The notes beneath the pieces were generated by a model. It saw only the letters and a list, made by a program, of their open reading frames with translations. It was not told the DNA's origin and ran no database searches. The position numbers were made by a program, and so were the translations under genes. A DNA stretch of 11,691 nt from Betaproteobacteria bacterium (GTDB taxonomy: Bacteria; Pseudomonadota; Gammaproteobacteria; Burkholderiales; Sulfuriferulaceae), in assembly GCA_003455595.1 (NCBI GenBank), contig DMQT01000129.1, positions 2,276 to 13,966 of the forward strand, given 5' to 3'. Positions 7,774 through 11,691 of this stretch are shown in pieces (the stretch's first letter is position 1; every line of letters starts with the position of its first letter).

Positions 7774-7805
7774 AATAAAAACCCCGCCGTAGCGGAGTTT
7801 TTATT
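7774..7805. terminator. Bidirectional intrinsic terminator between rpoH and the cco operon
   Basis: AATAAAAACCCCGC (7774-7787) and GCGGAGTTTTTATT (7792-7805) form a 14-bp stem with a CGTA loop. The single mismatch (C-A) in plus-strand RNA becomes a G-U pair in minus-strand RNA. The GC core flanked by A and T runs gives a U-tract in either direction. It lies 19 bp after the rpoH stop and 14 bp after the stop of the small minus-strand gene, so it should serve both converging transcripts. Confidence 0.85.
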
Positions 7806-7819
7806 GTCCGACTTGAATC

Positions 7820-7921
7820 TTAGGCAAACAGGACGACCGAGAAAAGACTCAACCAAGCCATGACGATCAGCGTAACCACGATGGTCATCGGCAAATTGGT
7901 TTTATTAAACAGTTGATTCAT
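7820..7921 (-). CDS. Predicted 33-residue single-span membrane peptide
   Basis: This is a 33-codon open frame from ATG (7921-7919) to TAA. The product starts MNQLFNKTNL and continues with an almost uninterrupted hydrophobic stretch (about residues 11-33, ending SLFSVVLFA), predicting one transmembrane helix with a short polar, slightly basic N-terminus. AGGA lies six bases before the ATG, and an in-frame TGA just upstream of the start rules out a longer product. It follows ccoS by 45 bp on the same strand and ends 14 bp before a terminator, as expected for the last gene of the cco cluster. I do not recognise the family. It could be a small cbb3 oxidase subunit or assembly peptide, in the way CcoM and CcoQ are tiny membrane proteins. 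A hydrophobic type I toxin is a less likely alternative. Confidence 0.6.
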   Translation of the reverse strand: MNQLFNKTNLPMTIVVTLIVMAWLSLFSVVLFA

Positions 7922-7966
7922 GGGAAATCCTCACGCAGCAATATAAACAAGTGCCAATATATTAAA

Positions 7967-8152
7967 CTATTTACCTTTATCACTCAATTGATTGGATGGC
8001 AGCATCGGGTCATCGTCGTCCATCAGAATGCGTTGTGCCGGACCTTCCATGTCTTCGAACTGATTGCTTTTAATCGCCCAAAAGATACCAAAGGCTATCA
8101 GCATTAAAAACATGACGCTCAAACCCAGCAAAAAAACCAGTGTTGCGTTCAT
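7967..8152 (-). CDS. ccoS: cbb3-type cytochrome oxidase assembly protein CcoS
   Basis: CcoS is a small membrane protein needed for assembly of active cbb3-type cytochrome c oxidase, with a role in cofactor insertion into the CcoN subunit. The 61-residue product has one N-terminal membrane helix (about residues 4-27) and the family hallmark FWAIKSNQFEDMEGPAQRIL at 24-43, followed by an acidic DDDD stretch and a short polar tail. Its ATG overlaps the ccoI stop as ATGA, and GAGG lies just upstream, so it is probably coupled to ccoI translation. The ccoG-fixH-ccoI-ccoS order matches the known ccoGHIS maturation cluster. Confidence 0.95.
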   Translation of the reverse strand: MNATLVFLLGLSVMFLMLIAFGIFWAIKSNQFEDMEGPAQRILMDDDDPMLPSNQLSDKGK

Positions 8153-10572
8153 CTTAACCTCAGTGCATTCAGTACCACCACCATCGAACTGATCGACATA
8201 CCCAACGCGGCAACCCAGGGGGTCACATAGCCCAGCGCAGCAAACGGCAATGCGACCAGATTATACGCCGCAGCCCAAAATAAGTTTTGCCGCATCACAC
8301 TCAGGGTGGCGCGCCCACTTTCCAGCGCTTGCTGTACATCGGTCAGCTTATTCGACAGCAGCACAATATCACTGCTCTGATTGGCCACATCGCTGCCCGT
8401 ACCCATGGCAAACGAAACCTGTGCCCCTGCCAGCACTGGCGCATCATTGACACCGTCTCCGATCATCGCGACGACCGCGCCCTGGCGTTGCAAATCTTGC
8501 AACAGCGCTAATTTATCTTGCGGTTTCTGCTGTCCGTATACCGTATCCACACCCAACTGCGCACCCACGTGACGCACTGTGTTGGTGGCGTCACCACTGA
8601 GGATACTGACAGCGATGCCGCGCGCTTTAAGCCCCGCGATAGCATCTACCGCTTCGCTACGCAAGGGATCAGCGAGCACGAACAGCGCCAGCGCGCGCTG
8701 GTCATCGCAAAGCCAAATCAACGTCGCGCCAGGATAACGCGTTTCGAGGTCCACGCTCAGAAGCAGTTCACTGTGAGTCGAAAAAGCCTGGTTGCCAAGC
8801 GTGTACAACACCCCGTCAATATAGCCAGATACGCCCTGACCTGGATGATTGCGCGCCTGCGTGACGACCAGCAGCGGCATGGTCGTGGTTTGTGCAAAGG
8901 CAGCCGCCAGGGGGTGTTCGGAAGCCTGCTCAAGACTGCTTGCAAGCAACTGGCAGCGCGCCAATGGGTATTGTCCAAATAGCTGCGTATCGACCACCTG
9001 CGGTTTGCCCAGCGTGAGTGTGCCGGTTTTGTCGAACACCACGTGATTGACTTTGGCCAGCGTCTCCAGCGCGTGCCCGCGCGTCACCAGAATGCCGCGT
9101 TTAATCAGGTGCGACCCCGCTGCAGCGAGTGCCGCAGGCACGGCCAAAGACAGGGCACACGGGCAGGTCACCACCAATACGGACAGTACGATATCGAGCA
9201 CCCGGCTGCTGTCGAACCAAAACCATAGCGCCCCCACCAGCACAGTAAATACCAGTAACGCCAGGGTAAACCACGACGCCACGCGGTCAGCCAGCTGCGC
9301 CAGCGGGGGTTTTTCCGCTTGTGCTTTATCAACCAGACGCACAATCCCGGCCAGTACGGTATTTTCACCCACACCGGTAACACACAGGGTAAGCGGCCCT
9401 TCCAGATTGACGCTACCAGCGATCACGTTGTCGCCAATGCGCTTCATCACCGGCCGTGATTCGCCTGTGAGCAGGGCTTCGTCCACCGTGGATTCGCCTG
9501 CCATGACTTGCGCGTCTGCGGCGAGTGTTTCACCCGGCTTGGACAGGATCCAGTCGCCGTTGATCAGCTCCATCACCGGCACGTATTCCTGCTCGCCATT
9601 GACACCACCACGCAGTCGGGTTGCCATGGCGGGCTGCAATTTGAGCAAATTCTCCGCCGACTCGACCGATTTGCCACGTGCGCCTGCCTCGAGCATGCGT
9701 GTGCCCAGCAAAAACAGGGTGAACATGCCGATAGTGTCGTAATACACATGCGCACCGCCGAATAACGTGACCCACACGCTGCCGATAAACGCGGTAATAA
9801 TCGCCAGCGCAACCGGCACGTCCATATTCAAATGACCGGATTTGATGCCGCTCCAGGCGGCACGATAGAATGGCATGGCAGAAAACGTGACGACTGGCAC
9901 GGTCAGCAGCAGGCCAAACCAGCGCAGCAGGACAACCGTAGCGGGGTCGATGCCATACCAGTTACCGGCATACAGCCCGACCGACAGCATCATAGCCTGC
10001 GCAGCACCGATACCCGCCACGGCAATCCGTTGCAGGTCTTTCTTGCGTTGTGTTTTGCGCAACGCATCGGCCTGCAACGCGCTGTAGGGATGCGCGTTAT
10101 AACCCAGCAACTGAATTTCTTGCAGGATGCGCGACAGTGCGATTTCGCGCGTATCCCAACTCACCCGCGCTCGGTGGCTGGCGTAGTTGACTTCAACGGA
10201 ACGCACGCCTGCAAGTTGCTTGATGTGGCGCTCGTTGAGCCAGACACAGGCAGCACAGGTGATGCCTTCCAGTATCAACACGGCTTCGCGCACGTGTGCA
10301 TCCACGTCAATGACAAAACTGTGCTGAATTTCCGGGTGATCGTACAGCACGAGTTTTTTCAGCGTGTCGGGCAGCACTTCATGGCCTTGCCCTGGCAGCG
10401 TAGTGCGGTTGTGGTAATACTCGCTCAGGCCGTTGTCGGTAATTGCCTGCGCCACAGCTTGGCAGCCCCGACAACACATGGCGCGGGGCTGCTGGTCAAT
10501 CTTGACTTCAAAGTGGATACCCGGAGCAATCGGCAGGCCACAATGAAAGCAGTGCTCAGTTGCTGGCTTCAT
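8149..10572 (-). CDS. ccoI: Copper-transporting P1B-type ATPase CcoI (FixI) for cbb3 oxidase
   Basis: CcoI/FixI is the inner-membrane copper ATPase that supplies copper for the CuB site of cbb3 oxidase. The 807-residue protein has an N-terminal cysteine-rich region (C8-x2-C11 and CCRGC at 33-37) typical of CcoI and absent from ordinary CopA. A heavy-metal-associated domain with CAAC at 106-109 follows. The P-type core comes in order: TGES (369-372), the membrane copper motif CPC (470-472), the phosphorylation site DKTGT (514-518), the P1B SEHP motif (551-554) and GDGVND (705-710). A final membrane helix pair ends with MSISS (792-796). All catalytic motifs are intact. It starts 7 bp after the fixH-like stop with only a weak ribosome site, and overlaps ccoS by ATGA. 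Confidence 0.96.
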   Translation of the reverse strand: MKPATEHCFHCGLPIAPGIHFEVKIDQQPRAMCCRGCQAVAQAITDNGLSEYYHNRTTLPGQGHEVLPDTLKKLVLYDHPEIQHSFVIDVDAHVREAVLILEGITCAACVWLNERHIKQLAGVRSVEVNYASHRARVSWDTREIALSRILQEIQLLGYNAHPYSALQADALRKTQRKKDLQRIAVAGIGAAQAMMLSVGLYAGNWYGIDPATVVLLRWFGLLLTVPVVTFSAMPFYRAAWSGIKSGHLNMDVPVALAIITAFIGSVWVTLFGGAHVYYDTIGMFTLFLLGTRMLEAGARGKSVESAENLLKLQPAMATRLRGGVNGEQEYVPVMELINGDWILSKPGETLAADAQVMAGESTVDEALLTGESRPVMKRIGDNVIAGSVNLEGPLTLCVTGVGENTVLAGIVRLVDKAQAEKPPLAQLADRVASWFTLALLVFTVLVGALWFWFDSSRVLDIVLSVLVVTCPCALSLAVPAALAAAGSHLIKRGILVTRGHALETLAKVNHVVFDKTGTLTLGKPQVVDTQLFGQYPLARCQLLASSLEQASEHPLAAAFAQTTTMPLLVVTQARNHPGQGVSGYIDGVLYTLGNQAFSTHSELLLSVDLETRYPGATLIWLCDDQRALALFVLADPLRSEAVDAIAGLKARGIAVSILSGDATNTVRHVGAQLGVDTVYGQQKPQDKLALLQDLQRQGAVVAMIGDGVNDAPVLAGAQVSFAMGTGSDVANQSSDIVLLSNKLTDVQQALESGRATLSVMRQNLFWAAAYNLVALPFAALGYVTPWVAALGMSISSMVVVLNALRLR

Positions 10573-10579
10573 GCAAGCT

Positions 10580-11368
10580 TCAGGACGCCACCACGTTTAC
10601 TTCACGCTCTTTCTCTACCCGCTTGCCTGCCGCCTCAATCACGATGCGCGCCACCCATAGACCCGCGTCTGGCACGCTAATCGCACCCGCGTATTCGCCC
10701 GCACTGACCGGGATGAGATGCACCGGTGGCAAGTTATCCACGTTGCCGGCACGGAATATTTCGACGGTAATCTGCGCATCCGGTATCGGCTGTTTTTGAC
10801 GGTCCAACAGACGCATGCGCAGGGGATTTTGCAAACCGCCTGCTTTAAGTGTTTTCAGGCCGAGCATTTCCACGTCCCAACCCAATTCCTGCTCCAGCGA
10901 CAACTTTTTGAGATGCTGATTAACCGCCGCAGCGGCCTGTTCATTGTGTTCGGTCACACCAGAAAAGCCGGTATATACAGGATGATCTTTGGCCTTGGGC
11001 AAAAACAGGCTGGCAAATTGTGGCGGCAAACCATTGGTGGACATAGAAACAAACGCCGCATCCACCACAAACAGGATGGCAAAAAATCCCATCATGATTT
11101 TGGGTATCCAGTGAACGCGGCTGCCGGCTTTACGCTTCGATCCGGCCAGCAAAGTCATCACCGTCGCAGTCGCGAGGAATACCGCAACGTGGATAGCCAC
11201 CACATCGAGTCCGGGCCAGTCCACTGTGCTGTAAGCCGCATAAGCAAACGTCGGAATAGCGGCCGAAATGACCCCACGCCAATAGTTCGGCATACCGGCA
11301 CGCCCTAACACCCAGTGCAAGGCCAGCACCGCGACAACACCACCAAAAAGGGTCTGCAACATACTCAT
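10580..11368 (-). CDS. fixH: FixH/CcoH-like protein with an N-terminal multi-span extension
   Basis: FixH/CcoH is a membrane-anchored protein that stabilises cbb3 oxidase during assembly. Residues from about 87 onward look like an ordinary FixH: one membrane span (HWIPKIMMGFFAILFVVDAA, 86-105), a linker ending in QELGW (160-164), and a periplasmic beta-sandwich domain (about 165-260) of the FixH/YtkA-like type. The protein is 262 residues, roughly 100 longer than a typical FixH. The extra N-terminus holds about three further predicted spans (about 3-21, 29-48 and 54-76) and a basic loop (SKRKAGSR). The start overlaps the ccoG stop as ATGA, fixing the frame. Placement between ccoG and ccoI supports the call. 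The role of the extension is unknown. Confidence 0.85.
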   Translation of the reverse strand: MSMLQTLFGGVVAVLALHWVLGRAGMPNYWRGVISAAIPTFAYAAYSTVDWPGLDVVAIHVAVFLATATVMTLLAGSKRKAGSRVHWIPKIMMGFFAILFVVDAAFVSMSTNGLPPQFASLFLPKAKDHPVYTGFSGVTEHNEQAAAAVNQHLKKLSLEQELGWDVEMLGLKTLKAGGLQNPLRMRLLDRQKQPIPDAQITVEIFRAGNVDNLPPVHLIPVSAGEYAGAISVPDAGLWVARIVIEAAGKRVEKEREVNVVAS

Positions 11369-11691
11369 TGTTCATTTTTCCCGTAGTTAAAATTTGCCCG
11401 TTCGATGACCTTGTCAGCCGGATTGTTCAGCGGCGTGATAACAAAATCGAAGCTTGAATATTGGCTGACCTGTTCAGGCTTCAACTTCACACTCACCTGC
11501 ACAATCACGCTCATGCTGCTGTGTACTGTGACCGTTTGCATTTCGCCCAGATCCAGCGCACCCGTCGGCAACCCCTGCGCTGTAATGCGGTATTGCACAT
11601 CGGTTCCGCGCAGATTGGTTAAATGGATTTGGTAGCGATTGCGGATATCCCCGTTCGACAATACAACATACAGTGGCTGCCGTATCTGCTC
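11365..11691 (-). CDS. ccoG: CcoG (FixG), C-terminal part, cut by the window edge
   Basis: Only the last 108 codons are present; the frame stays open to the right edge. The visible part is the C-terminal Ig-like/accessory domain of CcoG. It begins in the conserved RQPLYVVLSNGDIRNRY stretch, which parallels the family's PLFVxLSDGSIRNxY, and continues through beta-strand-like sequence to the stop, which overlaps fixH as ATGA. In the full protein, membrane spans and two 4Fe-4S binding motifs would lie upstream, outside the window. CcoG acts in cbb3 oxidase maturation, where it is linked to reduction of copper before insertion. A TTG codon at 11661 should not be read as a start, because the conserved family sequence continues upstream of it. 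Confidence 0.9.
   Translation of the reverse strand, partial: EQIRQPLYVVLSNGDIRNRYQIHLTNLRGTDVQYRITAQGLPTGALDLGEMQTVTVHSSMSVIVQVSVKLKPEQVSQYSSFDFVITPLNNPADKVIERANFNYGKNEQ

Noticed and set aside
7922..7966. Sigma54-like promoter (TGGCAC with a downstream TTGC) on the minus strand before the small peptide gene
   Set aside because: The GG and GC elements are 14 bases apart instead of the required 10, so the site would not be functional.
9047..9742. Long plus-strand open frame (231 codons) opposite ccoI
   Set aside because: The minus-strand frame encodes an intact P1B ATPase with every catalytic motif. The plus-strand product is Ser/Thr/Arg-rich with no recognisable domain, typical of an antisense shadow.
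9832..10680. Plus-strand open frame of 282 codons across the ccoI 5' end and fixH 3' end
   Set aside because: It crosses two well-supported minus-strand genes, has no recognisable domain, and is explained by codon bias of the opposite strand.

Overview
The window looks like chromosome from a betaproteobacterium, probably the Nitrosomonadales/Gallionellales side. This is inferred from gene order, protein character and moderately GC-rich codon use; no rRNA is present to confirm it. Nearly all of it is tightly packed housekeeping sequence. There is no sign of mobile elements, CRISPR, tRNA or rRNA genes.

Region 1 (25-4059, minus strand) is one compact five-gene unit. In transcription order it holds two M16 peptidase homologues (a zinc-binding one, then a partner lacking the zinc motif), rsmD (16S rRNA m2G966 methyltransferase), coaD (coenzyme A synthesis) and a YfhL-type 2[4Fe-4S] ferredoxin. 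Stops and starts overlap at the first three junctions, which suggests translational coupling. A 97-bp divergent spacer (4060-4156) separates this unit from region 2 and carries a plausible minus-strand promoter.

Region 2 (4157-7754, plus strand) is the classic ftsY-ftsE-ftsX-rpoH cluster: the SRP receptor, the FtsEX divisome ABC complex and the heat-shock sigma factor. ftsY, ftsE and ftsX are joined by ATGA overlaps. The 72-bp spacer before rpoH contains a near-perfect CIRCE operator (HrcA box) over a sigma70-like promoter. Just downstream is a short perfect inverted repeat that places the rpoH Shine-Dalgarno sequence in a hairpin. Together these suggest that rpoH is under HrcA repression, possibly with an added RNA-level control. 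The same fdx-coaD / rsmD / M16-M16 / ftsY-ftsE-ftsX-rpoH neighbourhood is known in Pseudomonas, so the block is old and conserved.

Region 3 (7820-11691, minus strand) is the maturation part of a cbb3-type cytochrome c oxidase cluster: the end of ccoG (cut by the window edge), a fixH/ccoH homologue with an unusual N-terminal membrane extension, the copper-transporting ATPase ccoI and ccoS. The structural genes ccoNOQP would be expected beyond the right edge. After ccoS comes a 33-codon open frame with a good ribosome binding site, encoding a predicted single-span membrane peptide. It ends just before a bidirectional terminator shared with the converging rpoH gene.

The observations most worth following up are the CIRCE box at rpoH, the Shine-Dalgarno hairpin, the 33-residue peptide at the end of the cco operon, the FixH extension, and the complementary loss of motifs in the M16 pair.
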